Shown: positions 29,880-39,907 of the stretch, in pieces | How the letters are laid out: every line of letters starts with the position of its first letter | Position numbering within the stretch: position 1 is the first letter of the stretch | Origin: Gammaproteobacteria bacterium | GTDB lineage: Bacteria > Pseudomonadota > Gammaproteobacteria > Steroidobacterales > Steroidobacteraceae | Assembly: GCA_025359205.1 (NCBI GenBank) | Contig: JANYHD010000016.1 | Span: forward strand, 1 to 64,000 | Length of the DNA: 64,000 nucleotides | Reading direction: 5' to 3' | The notes under the pieces: model-generated | What the model was told of the DNA's origin: nothing | The model's database searches: none | What the model saw: the letters and a program-made list of their open reading frames with translations, nothing else | Made by a program: the position numbers and the translations under genes

Positions 29880-31615
29880 CCAATCCGGTTGCGCTCCTGA
29901 AGATCATGCGCCGCCCGGTGCCTGCGGATGATGCGGCGTTGGGTGCGGACCTGCACCCGGTGCTGCGGCGGGTCTACGCTGCGCGGGGCCTGCGTTCGCA
30001 CGCCGAGCTGAATCTCGCGCTCGAGCGGTTGCTGCCGATCGGCAACCTGGGTGGCGCCCAGACCGCGGCCCGTCTGCTCCGGCAACACGCGACGCGGCGC
30101 GTGCTGGTGATCGGCGACTTCGATGCCGATGGCGCGACCAGCACGGCGCTGATGCTGCGTGCGTTGCGCGGTTGCGGCTTCGCCGCGGTTGATTTCCTCG
30201 TCCCGAACCGCTTCGAGTACGGCTACGGTCTCACGCCCGAGATCGTGGCGGTGGCGGCCGAGCGCGCGCCCTCGCTGATCGTCACCGTCGACAACGGCAT
30301 CTCGAGCCACGCCGGCGTGGCCGCGGCGCGCGCCCGCGGCATCGACGTGCTGATCACCGATCACCATCTGCCCGCGGCAGAGCTGCCGGATGCGAATGTG
30401 ATCGTCAATCCGAACGTGCCGGGAAATGGCTTCGCCAGCGGCGCGCTTGCGGGTGTAGGCGTAGCCTTTTATGTTTGCGCCGCGCTGCGGCGCCTGCTGG
30501 AGGACGAGGGTGAGCTGCCCGATTCAGCGCCGGCTGCTGCGGCGCTGCTCGACCTGGTGGCGCTCGGTACCGTGGCAGACGTGGTGCCGCTCGATGCCAA
30601 CAACCGCGTGCTGGTGGCACAGGGCCTGGCGCGGATTCGCGCCGGCCGCTGCGTGCCGGGGATCAGCGCGCTGCTGGCGGTCGCGCGGCGCGCGCAGCCC
30701 GAGCTCGTGGCTTCCGATCTGGGCTTCGCGGTCGCGCCGCGCCTCAACGCCGCGGGCCGCCTCACCGACATGTCGATCGGCATACGCTGCCTGCTCAGCG
30801 ACGATCCAGCCGAGGCCGCCGCGCTGGCCACCGAACTCGATGCGCTCAACGCGCAGCGTCGCGAGATCGAGGCGGACATGCAACTGCAGGCGCTGGCCGC
30901 CGTGCGCACGCTGCGCGATGCCGACAGTGGCACGCACCGCTCAGGCGTGTGCCTGTTCGATGCCGGTTGGCACCAGGGCGTGGTGGGCCTCGTGGCCGGG
31001 CGCGTCAAGGAGCAGCTGCGCCGCCCCGTGGTGGCCTTCGCCCTGGCTGACGAGCGGACACTGCGCGGCTCGGCGCGCTCCGTGCCCGGCGTACACATCC
31101 GCGATGTGCTCGAGGCCGTTGCGACGCGCGAGCCGGGTCTGCTGGAAAAATTTGGCGGCCACGCGATGGCTGCGGGTCTGTCGCTACCGCGCGCGCACCT
31201 GGACCGCTTTGCGCGCGCCTTCGACCTTGAGGTCGCGCGCGCCATGGCGACGGGCGCCGTGAGTGATGCCGTCGAGACCGACGGCGAACTCAGTGATGCC
31301 GATATCGCCCTGCCGTTGGCCGAGGCGTTGCGCGCGGGCGGGCCCTGGGGCTCGGCCTTTCCGGAGCCACTATTCGACGGCGAATTCGAGGTGCGCGGCG
31401 CGGTGCGCGTGCTGGCCGGGCGGCACCTGAAGTTCCAGGTGGCCGCGCGCGAAGGGCGGGGCGGGTTCGAGGCCATCGCTTTCAACAGCGTGGATCCGGC
31501 GAGTCCGCGGCAATTGCCGCAGGGACGGGTGAGGCTGGTGTACAGGCTCGGCACCAACGATTACCAGGGCGAGCGTCGGCTGCAACTCGTGGTCGAACAC
31601 CTGCTGCCGGCTTAG
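29876..31615 (+). CDS. recJ: single-stranded-DNA-specific exonuclease RecJ
   Basis: RecJ is a 5'-3' single-strand exonuclease in recombination and mismatch repair. The 579-residue protein (E. coli 577) has the DHH-family motifs VIGDFDADGATSTALML near residue 80, TVDNGISSHAGV near 138 and LITDHHLPAAELP near 160. The DHHA1 part lies later, around LEKFGGHAMAAGLSL near 422 and the C-terminal OB region. The ATG lies in the RpfE-like stop (ATGA). The order recJ-prfB-lysS is widely conserved. Confidence 0.96.
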   Translation: MTNPVALLKIMRRPVPADDAALGADLHPVLRRVYAARGLRSHAELNLALERLLPIGNLGGAQTAARLLRQHATRRVLVIGDFDADGATSTALMLRALRGCGFAAVDFLVPNRFEYGYGLTPEIVAVAAERAPSLIVTVDNGISSHAGVAAARARGIDVLITDHHLPAAELPDANVIVNPNVPGNGFASGALAGVGVAFYVCAALRRLLEDEGELPDSAPAAAALLDLVALGTVADVVPLDANNRVLVAQGLARIRAGRCVPGISALLAVARRAQPELVASDLGFAVAPRLNAAGRLTDMSIGIRCLLSDDPAEAAALATELDALNAQRREIEADMQLQALAAVRTLRDADSGTHRSGVCLFDAGWHQGVVGLVAGRVKEQLRRPVVAFALADERTLRGSARSVPGVHIRDVLEAVATREPGLLEKFGGHAMAAGLSLPRAHLDRFARAFDLEVARAMATGAVSDAVETDGELSDADIALPLAEALRAGGPWGSAFPEPLFDGEFEVRGAVRVLAGRHLKFQVAAREGRGGFEAIAFNSVDPASPRQLPQGRVRLVYRLGTNDYQGERRLQLVVEHLLPA

Positions 31616-31665
31616 CGCCTTTTCGCGTGCTAACATGCGCGCCGTTGCACGCACGGGACCAGACC

Positions 31666-32757
<1,092 letters not shown>

Positions 32758-32761
<4 letters not shown>

Positions 32762-34242
32762 ACAACGAAGAAGAAAATCACCTGATCGCCGAGCGGCGCA
32801 CCAAGCTGGCCGCGCTGCGCCAGCAAGGCGTTGCCTTTCCCAATGATTTCCGGCGCGACGCGCTGGCGGCAGACCTGCTGGCCACTTACGCCGAGCGCGA
32901 CGCCGCCTGGCTCGAGGCCAACCCGGTACGGGTCCGGGTTGGCGGGCGCATGATGTTCAAGCGCGTCATGGGCAAGGCGAGCTTCGCGAAGATTGCCGAC
33001 CGGAGCGGCGCGATCCAGCTGTTCCTGCAGGAAGACGCGCTCGGCGCCGCCTACGAGGCCTTCAAGGACTATGACGTGGGCGACATCCTTGGCGCCGCGG
33101 GGCCGTTGTTCCGCACGCGCACCGGCGAGCTGTCGGTGCGGGTCACGGGCCTGGAGCTGCTGGTCAAGTCGCTCCGTCCGCTGCCCGACAAGTGGCACGG
33201 GCTCGCCGACACCGAGACGCGCTATCGCCAGCGCTACGTCGACCTGGTGATGAACGAGTCCAGCCGCGCGGTGTTCCGCACGCGCACGCAGATCGTGCGC
33301 TACCTCCGCGACGCGCTCGACGCGCTCGATTTCCTCGAGGTCGAGACGCCGATGATGCATCCGATTCCCGGCGGCGCCGCCGCGCGGCCCTTCGTCACGC
33401 ATCACAACGCGCTGGATGCCAGGATGTACCTGCGCATCGCGCCCGAGTTGTACCTCAAGCGGCTGATCGTCGGCGGGTTCGAGCGCGTCTACGAGATCAA
33501 CCGCAACTTCCGCAATGAAGGCTTGTCGACGCAGCACAATCCGGAGTTCACGATGCTCGAGCTGTACTGGGCGTACAGCGACTATCGCGAACTGATGGAG
33601 CTGATCGAACGGCTCCTGCACGGGCTCGCCGACTCGCTCCTGGGCACGCGGCTCGTGAACTACCAGGGGCGCGCTTACGATCTATCCAGGCCCTTCCGCC
33701 GCGTCACCGTGGCCGAGCTGGTGCTCGAGCACAACCCGGATCTTGATCGTTCGCGCCTGCGCGACGTGCCTTACCTGCGCGCCGCCTGCGAGCGGCTCGG
33801 CGTGCCCGTCAAAAGCGGCGATGGCGCCGGCAAGCTGCAGATCGAGATCTTCGAGAAGACCGCTGAGCACACCCTGCTGGACCCGACCTTCGTGTGCGCC
33901 TATCCGGCCGAGGTCTCGCCGCTGTCACGTGCCAACGATAGCGACCCATTCCTGACTGACCGCTTCGAGTTCTTCATCGGCGGGCGCGAGCTGGCCAACG
34001 GTTTCTCCGAGCTCAATGACTCGGAGGACCAGGCGGCGCGCTTCCGCGCGCAGGTGGCGCGTCACGAGGCCGGTGACGACGAGGCGATGCACTACGACGC
34101 CGACTACATCCGCGCGCTCGAGTACGGCATGCCGCCGACAGCGGGCCTGGGTCTGGGCGTCGACCGGCTGGTTATGTTCCTGACCGATTCCCCGTCGATC
34201 CGCGACGTGCTGCTATTCCCGCAGATGCGGCCGGAAGCTTGA
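32758..34242 (+). CDS. lysS: lysyl-tRNA synthetase (class II)
   Basis: LysS charges tRNA-Lys. The 494-residue protein has an N-terminal OB-fold anticodon-binding domain (about residues 55-165) and a class II catalytic domain. The latter shows RFVTRTQ-like [16 protein letters not shown] near 178, [23 protein letters not shown] near 251, and motif 3 [13 protein letters not shown] near 463. The GTG start is inside the prfB stop (GTGA), the same coupling as in E. coli. Length is close to E. coli LysS (505). Confidence 0.97.
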
Positions 34243-34272
34243 AGGCCGGTTGACGACCAGGAGTAGGCCGCG

Positions 34273-35115
34273 TTGGAATCCCTGAAGCCACTGGCCGCGG
34301 CGCCGCTGCCGATTGGCGTGTTCGATTCGGGCGTCGGCGGACTGACGGTGCTGCGCGCACTGCGCGCCGCGCTCCCGGCTGAGTCGTACCTCTACCTCGG
34401 CGACACGGCACGCCTGCCGTACGGCACAAAGAGCGAGCACACGGTGGCGCGGTACGCACTGCAGGCGGCCGATGAACTGGTCGAGCGCGGCATCAAGTGC
34501 CTGGTGGTCGCCTGCAACACGGCATCGGCCGCCGCGCTCCCGGCTCTGCAGCAGCGCTATCCGGAGTTGCCCGTGATTGGCGTGATCGAGCCGGGCGCGC
34601 GCGCGGCCTGCGCCGCCTCGCGCAACGGCCGCATCGCGGTGCTGGCGACCGAGAGCACCGTGCGGGCCGGCGCTTATACCCGTGCGATCGCGCGCGTCCG
34701 GCCGGATGCCGAGGTCACGGCCATCGCCTGTGCGCTGTTCGTCGCGCTGGCGGAGGAGGGCTGGACGGAGGGCGCAGTGGCGAAGGCGGCCGCCGAGCGC
34801 TACCTCGCACCGCTCCGCGCCGGAGGCGCAGGCGCGAGCGACGCCCTGGTGCTGGGCTGTACGCACTTTCCGGTCCTCCTGCCAGTCATTGTCGCCGCCG
34901 CCGGCGCGCGGGTGCGCATCGTCGATTCTGCGGCGACCACGGCGGCCGAAGTGAGCTCGCTGCTGGCGGCGCGTGCCCTGTTGCGCCCGGCCGCGGCGGG
35001 GGCGCCGAGCTTGCGCTTTCTGGCCACCGACGCCGTCAGCCGCTTCGCCGCTGTCGGCGGGCGGTTCCTGGGCACGCCGATCGAGGCCGCGGACGTGGAA
35101 CTCATCGATCTGTAG
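34273..35115 (+). CDS. murI: glutamate racemase
   Basis: MurI supplies D-glutamate for peptidoglycan by racemising L-glutamate with two cysteines. The 280-residue protein has FDSGVGGLTVLRALR near residue 17, YLGDTARLPYGTKS near 40, the first catalytic Cys in VVACNTASAAALP near 79 and the second in LGCTHFPVLLP near 196. The start is a TTG at 34273, with CAGGAG about 9 bases upstream; no ATG or GTG precedes the conserved part. It follows lysS by 30 bases. Confidence 0.93.
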   Translation: MESLKPLAAAPLPIGVFDSGVGGLTVLRALRAALPAESYLYLGDTARLPYGTKSEHTVARYALQAADELVERGIKCLVVACNTASAAALPALQQRYPELPVIGVIEPGARAACAASRNGRIAVLATESTVRAGAYTRAIARVRPDAEVTAIACALFVALAEEGWTEGAVAKAAAERYLAPLRAGGAGASDALVLGCTHFPVLLPVIVAAAGARVRIVDSAATTAAEVSSLLAARALLRPAAAGAPSLRFLATDAVSRFAAVGGRFLGTPIEAADVELIDL

Positions 35116-35130
35116 CAGCAGTGAACTGCA

Positions 35131-35760
35131 GTGGCCACCTCTGGTATTCACAGCCTGCTGCCATTTACGATCTTTGCGTTCGTGGGAGCGCTGACTCCAG
35201 GCCCGAATAATTCCATTGCCATGATGACCGGCGCAAATGGCGGCATGCGCGCCGTGCTGCCGCACCTGCTGGGAGTGCCGGTCGGCTTCGCGCTGATGAC
35301 GGTGCTGGCGGGCGGCGGACTGGGTGCCTTGCTGGCCGCCGCACCCGCGTGGCAGCTCGCGCTGCAATGGCTGGGTGCGCTGTACCTGGTGTACCTGGCC
35401 TGGCGCCTGGGCAGCAGCCCGGTGGTGGGCACGGCCACGGATGCACCGTTTCGCCAGCTGAGTTTCCTGCAGTCGGTCGCGTTCCAGTTTTCCAACCCGA
35501 AGGCCTGGGCCTTCAGCGTCGCGACCGTGACCACCTTCGCCGCCCAGTCGGCTGCGCGCCTCGTGGCGGTGATCGCGATCTGGAGCGTGGCGATCCTGCT
35601 GGGGGTCGGCCTGTGGGCTGCGATGGGCCACGCCCTCAAACGCCTGCTGGCAAGGCCGGCGCATCGTCGGGCCTTCAACGTGAGCGTCGCGCTGTTGCTC
35701 GCGGTCACGGCCGTCGCGGGCGCGTGGTCGCAGCTGCCCGGCGCCGCCGGCGCCCGTTAG
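35131..35760 (+). CDS. LysE/RhtB-family amino acid exporter
   Basis: The family exports amino acids such as lysine, threonine or homoserine lactone; the substrate here cannot be read. The 209-residue protein has about six membrane helices and the signature GALTPGPNNSIAMMTGANGG near residue 19, plus the conserved FQFSNPKAWAFSVA near 118. The GTG at 35131 lacks a clear ribosome-binding site. It ends tail to tail with the ABC ATPase gene, the two stop codons overlapping. Confidence 0.88.
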   Translation: MATSGIHSLLPFTIFAFVGALTPGPNNSIAMMTGANGGMRAVLPHLLGVPVGFALMTVLAGGGLGALLAAAPAWQLALQWLGALYLVYLAWRLGSSPVVGTATDAPFRQLSFLQSVAFQFSNPKAWAFSVATVTTFAAQSAARLVAVIAIWSVAILLGVGLWAAMGHALKRLLARPAHRRAFNVSVALLLAVTAVAGAWSQLPGAAGAR

Positions 35761-37079
35761 GCCGGATTTTCCAGCGTGAAGCGCGCGCTCTCGTCCTCGT
35801 AGGCGAACAGCTCGGCGTAGCGGCCCCAGCCCACGATCGCCCGGATCGTCTGTTCCGCCGCTTCCTCGGTCATGTAGTCCTCGAGCTCGTCGATGAAGCG
35901 GCTCTTGCGCGCCACGTGCGAGGTGCGCTCGTCGAGCACGCGGCGCACGTGCGCCGCGAGCGGCACGTAGGTGATGAGCTGGCGCGCGAAGATGCGCTTG
36001 CGCTCGTCCTGCGTGGCGTTGCAGAAGGCGAGGCCCGGCTCGGTGAGCTTCAGATCGCCGCCCTCGAGTTCCGCGAAGCGCAGCATCTGCAGCGTCTCGG
36101 CCACCGGGAACAGCTCGTCGATCTCCATCTGCAGGCCGGTCGCGATCTTCGGCAGATCGGCGGAACCGTTGTAGGGCGCGGCCGCGACCGCCTCCATCAG
36201 GCCGGAGAGCTCGTTGCTGGACACGTGCGGCAGGACGCTGCCAATGCCAGTGCCCGGGAAGTACTCGGTACGCGCACCGGCAGCTCCCTTCATGGCGCGC
36301 GCGGTCATCTCGACGTAGATCTTCTCGACCAGTTCGCGGAACGAGGGATCGAGACGGTTGCGCGGCTGCGGCAGGGTCACTTCGATCTCGGAGAGCACGC
36401 GGCCGGGGTTGCTGCCGAATACCAGGATCCGGTCGCACATCAGCACCGCTTCCTCGATGTTATGGGTCACCAGGATAACGCCCTTGATCGGCATGCGGCC
36501 CTCGGACCACAGGTCGAGGAAATCGGTGCGCAGTGTCTCCGCGGTGAGCACATCGAGGGCCGAGAACGGCTCGTCCATCAGCAGGATGTTCGGGTGCACC
36601 ACCAGTGCGCGCGCAAAGCCGACGCGCTGGCGCATGCCACCCGAGAGCTCGCGCGGGTAGGCTGACTCGAAGCCGTCCAGGCCGATGAGGTCAATCGCGG
36701 CGAGCGTGCGGCTGCGGATTTCCGCTCGCGCCAGGTGCTGTGCCTCAAGGCCGAGTGCGACGTTTTCGTAGACCGTGAGCCAGGGAAACAGCGCGAAGCT
36801 CTGGAACACCATTGCGATGCCCACGGCCGGGCCGTTTACCGCCGTGCCCAGGTAGTTGAGCACGCCGTGGCTCGGTTCGGTGAGGCCGGCAATCAGCCGC
36901 AGCAGCGTTGATTTACCCGAACCCGAGCGGCCTAGAAGCCCGACGATCTGCCCGGCGGCGAGCTGCAGGTCCACGCCCTCCAGGACCAGCAGTTCCTGGC
37001 CATCGGGTTTCGGAAATGACTTCGCGACGCCCTTGACCTGCAGGAGCGGCACCGCGATCGTGTCGAGGAAGGAGGGCAC
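35757..37079 (-). CDS. ABC transporter ATPase with C-terminal AAA-associated domain
   Basis: The first 240 residues are a nitrate/sulfonate/taurine-type ABC ATPase: Walker A GRSGSGKST (residues 50-58), signature LSGGMRQR (145-152), Walker B ILLMDEP (165-171) and switch His in LVTHNIEEA. A further 180 residues carry an AAA-associated C-terminal domain (PF09821-like), with LKLTEPGLAFCNATQDERKRIFARQL and a winged-helix feel near FIDELEDYMTEEAAEQTIRAIVGWGRYAELF. Such tails may sense a ligand, but this is inference. The GTG start follows the permease stop by a single base. No periplasmic binding protein is near. Confidence 0.88.
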   Translation of the reverse strand: MPSFLDTIAVPLLQVKGVAKSFPKPDGQELLVLEGVDLQLAAGQIVGLLGRSGSGKSTLLRLIAGLTEPSHGVLNYLGTAVNGPAVGIAMVFQSFALFPWLTVYENVALGLEAQHLARAEIRSRTLAAIDLIGLDGFESAYPRELSGGMRQRVGFARALVVHPNILLMDEPFSALDVLTAETLRTDFLDLWSEGRMPIKGVILVTHNIEEAVLMCDRILVFGSNPGRVLSEIEVTLPQPRNRLDPSFRELVEKIYVEMTARAMKGAAGARTEYFPGTGIGSVLPHVSSNELSGLMEAVAAAPYNGSADLPKIATGLQMEIDELFPVAETLQMLRFAELEGGDLKLTEPGLAFCNATQDERKRIFARQLITYVPLAAHVRRVLDERTSHVARKSRFIDELEDYMTEEAAEQTIRAIVGWGRYAELFAYEDESARFTLENPA

Positions 37080-37080
37080 G

Positions 37081-38817
37081 TCAGGTCAGACGATAGCGAC
37101 GTTCGGCGTAGTAATAAAGCGGGCGCCAGAACCAGCGGTTGATGCACACGACGAACAGGCACATCGTGGCGATACCGAGCACGATGCGGTGGTAATCCCC
37201 AGCCGTGGTGGCCGAGGCGATGTAGGCGCCGAGGCCGTGGGCCTGCACCTGCGTGGTGCCCCAGCTCGCCACCTCCGCGACGATGGACGCGTTCCAGGAG
37301 CCGCCGGAGGCCGTGATGGCGCCAGTGACAAAGTAGGGCATGACCCCGGGCAGCGCGACGCGCCGCCACCACAACCACCCGCCCACGCGCAGATTCTGCG
37401 CTGCGTAGCGCAGTTCCGCGGGCATGGCCGAGGCGCCGGCAATCACATTGAAGAGGATGTACCACTGCGTCCCCAGGATCATCAGTGGGCTGAGCCACAG
37501 GTCGGGGCTCAGGCGCCAGGCCACGATCACGTAGACCGCCAGCGGGAACAGCAGGTTGGCCGGGAAAGCCGCCAGGAACTGGGCAACGGGCTGCATGATC
37601 TGCGCGGCCCGCGGCCGCAGGCCAATCCACACGCCGATCGGCACCCATAGGACACTGGCCAGGGCGATCAGAATCACCACGCGAACCAGCGTCACCAGAC
37701 CGAGTAGACCGACCTCGCGCAGTTCGGCCAGGCGCGTGTGCAGGACCAGCGTCGTAATCAGGCTGTGCAGGGCCAGTGCGGCCAGCAGCAGGGCAACGAT
37801 GATCCACAGTGCGTCCCAGCCTCGCGTCGACTGGACACGACTCGCACGCGGCTGCGGGCGGGGGCTGGCACGGGCGGGTAGCGTCCAGCTGGTCGAGCGC
37901 ACCGCTGCATAGAACAGCGCCGTCAGGCCGCTGATCAGGCGCGAGCGGCGCATCATGGTCAGGGCCCATGATTCGGGCGGTTCGGAGCCCGGCTCCTGCT
38001 CCACGCGGAAGCGATCGACCCAGCAGATGAGCGGCCGGAATATCAGCTGGTCGTACACCAGGATGACCAGCGCCATGGTCGTGATCGCCCAGCCAATCGC
38101 GTGCAGGTCGCGCTGCGCGATCGCCAGCGCTATGTACGATCCGACGCCTGGCAGTGCCACCGAGGTGTGGCCGACACTGATCGACTCGGCGGCCACCACG
38201 AAAAACCAGCCGCCGGACATCGACATCATCATGTTCCAGATCAGCGCCGGCAGGCCGAAGGGCACCTCGAGCTGCCAGAAGCGCATCCAGGGCGTCAGGT
38301 GAAACGACTCCGCAGCTTCAGACAGCTCGATCGGCACCGTGCGCAGTGACTGGTAGAAACTGAAGGCCATGTTCCAGGCCTGGCTCGTGAAGATCGCGAA
38401 GATGGCTGCGAACTCGGCGCCGAGCACCCTGCCGGGCACCAGCGACATGAAGAACACGACCGTGATGGAAATGAAACCGAGGATGGGCACCGACTGCAGG
38501 ACGTCAAGCAGCGGTATGAGCACGCGCGCGGCGCGCGGACTGCGCGCGGCCCAGGTTGCATAGCTGAGCGTGAAGGCCAGTGACAGCCCCAGCGCCGTGA
38601 ACATGCGCAGCGTGGTGCGCGCGGCATACACCGGCAGCTGCGAGGGAGCGAGGGAGAGCGGTGTCGCATCCAGCTTCGACAGCGGCTCGAGCAGGCCGCG
38701 GCTCGCTTCGGCCAGGAACACGATCAGCGCCAGCACCACCAGCAGCGCCAGCGCATCCCAGCGCGTGACGAAGTCGCGGATGAAGCCAAAATGATGGGTG
38801 CGGCTCGCTCGCAGCAT
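37081..38817 (-). CDS. ABC transporter permease, two permease domains fused
   Basis: The 578-residue protein contains two BPD-type inner-membrane permease units in tandem, joined by a Pro/Arg-rich linker near residues 285-335. Each shows an EAA-like loop: ELSEAAESFHLTPWMRFWQLEVPFGLPALIW near 166 and ELRYAAQNLRVGGWLWWRRVALPGVMPYF near 473. Relatives are the NitB/SsuC/TauC-type permeases, normally single-unit homodimers. The fusion would let the two halves diverge into a fixed heterodimer. The ATPase gene follows after one base. The substrate is unknown; there is no binding protein gene within the window to suggest it. Confidence 0.88.
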   Translation of the reverse strand: MLRASRTHHFGFIRDFVTRWDALALLVVLALIVFLAEASRGLLEPLSKLDATPLSLAPSQLPVYAARTTLRMFTALGLSLAFTLSYATWAARSPRAARVLIPLLDVLQSVPILGFISITVVFFMSLVPGRVLGAEFAAIFAIFTSQAWNMAFSFYQSLRTVPIELSEAAESFHLTPWMRFWQLEVPFGLPALIWNMMMSMSGGWFFVVAAESISVGHTSVALPGVGSYIALAIAQRDLHAIGWAITTMALVILVYDQLIFRPLICWVDRFRVEQEPGSEPPESWALTMMRRSRLISGLTALFYAAVRSTSWTLPARASPRPQPRASRVQSTRGWDALWIIVALLLAALALHSLITTLVLHTRLAELREVGLLGLVTLVRVVILIALASVLWVPIGVWIGLRPRAAQIMQPVAQFLAAFPANLLFPLAVYVIVAWRLSPDLWLSPLMILGTQWYILFNVIAGASAMPAELRYAAQNLRVGGWLWWRRVALPGVMPYFVTGAITASGGSWNASIVAEVASWGTTQVQAHGLGAYIASATTAGDYHRIVLGIATMCLFVVCINRWFWRPLYYYAERRYRLT

Positions 38818-38890
38818 GGTGCGCGTCAGGCTGGTTTATAGTGGCGCGCAGTATAAGGCCTCAGGCGCCGCGAGTCGGCGCGAGTGGGAT

Positions 38891-39850
38891 ATGAGCGAAC
38901 ACAGTCACAGCGCAGCCGGCGCGCACGAGCACGACTTCGACGAAGTCAATCCGCTCGCCGAGCGTCGCACGCGCTGGGTCGTTATCCTGACGGCCGTCAC
39001 CATGGTGGTCGAATTACTGGCCGGATGGTGGTACGGCTCAATGGCCCTGCTGGCCGACGGCTGGCACATGAGTTCGCACGTGATCGCGCTCGGGCTTTCA
39101 GTGGCGGCCTATGCGCTGGCCCGCCGCCTGCGGCGCGATGCCCGGTTTGCCTTCGGTACCTGGAAGATCGAGGTGCTGGGCGGCTATACCAGTGCGCTAT
39201 TGCTGGCTGGCGTCGTGTTGCTGATGGCATACGAATGTGTGACCCGGCTCCTGCACCCGGAGCCCATCTCCTATGACCAGGCGCTGGCGGTCGCGACGCT
39301 GGGGCTCGCCGTGAACCTGGCATCCGCCTGGATGCTGGCCGGCGCCGCACATGGCCACAAGCACGGCCATGACCATGCCCATGACCATGAACATGGCCAC
39401 GAAAATGGCCACGAGCATGGGCACGCGGACCTGAACCTGCGCTCGGCCTACTTCCACGTCGCTGCCGACGCTGCTACCTCGGTGCTGGCCATCGGTGCGC
39501 TGGCGGGCGGAAAGTACCTACAGCTGGGCTGGCTGGACGCGGGGGTGGGCTTGTTCGGCTCCACCGTGGTCGCCGCCTGGGCCTGGTCGCTGCTGCGGTC
39601 CACCGGCCGCCTGCTGCTGGACGCCGACATGGACGCGCCGATCGTGGCCGAGATCCGCCAGGTCGTGCGCGACTCGACGGTCCCGGCCAGGCTCGAGGAT
39701 TTGCACGTCTGGCGAGTCGGCAAGGGCAAGTACGCCTGCATCGTCAGCGTCTCGGCGTCGGCCACCCCGGAATATTTTCGCACGCTGCTGCGCGTGCACC
39801 GCGAACTCGTCCACGTTACCGTCGAAGTGAATCCCCCCGCTGTCGCCTGA
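38891..39850 (+). CDS. cation diffusion facilitator, DmeF-like (Co/Ni/Zn efflux)
   Basis: The 319-residue CDF protein has MVVELLAGWWYGSMALLADGWHMSSHV near residue 37 with the transport-site Asp and His, and LEDLHVWRVGKGKYACIVSV in its C-terminal cytoplasmic domain. A His-rich cytosolic loop (about residues 154-179, many HxH pairs) lies between membrane helices 4 and 5. The HMSSHV variant and overall pattern resemble DmeF, the cobalt/nickel exporter. No DmeR-type repressor is adjacent. The ATG at 38891 is chosen over earlier in-frame starts because of the His-rich N-terminus and a GTGGGA site. The 73-base gap to the divergent permease gene holds TATAGT (38837-38842). Confidence 0.87.
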   Translation: MSEHSHSAAGAHEHDFDEVNPLAERRTRWVVILTAVTMVVELLAGWWYGSMALLADGWHMSSHVIALGLSVAAYALARRLRRDARFAFGTWKIEVLGGYTSALLLAGVVLLMAYECVTRLLHPEPISYDQALAVATLGLAVNLASAWMLAGAAHGHKHGHDHAHDHEHGHENGHEHGHADLNLRSAYFHVAADAATSVLAIGALAGGKYLQLGWLDAGVGLFGSTVVAAWAWSLLRSTGRLLLDADMDAPIVAEIRQVVRDSTVPARLEDLHVWRVGKGKYACIVSVSASATPEYFRTLLRVHRELVHVTVEVNPPAVA

Positions 39851-39907
39851 CACGAAGTTGCGATATCTTCGCTGGTCTCGCCGACCGCAATCCAACAGGG
39901 GACTGAT

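Noticed and set aside
38818-38890. Promoters for the divergent permease and CDF genes (TATAGT at 38837-38842, TATACT on the minus strand).
   Set aside because: Good -10 hexamers are present, but no -35 lies at 16-18 bases for either, so I do not list them as promoters.
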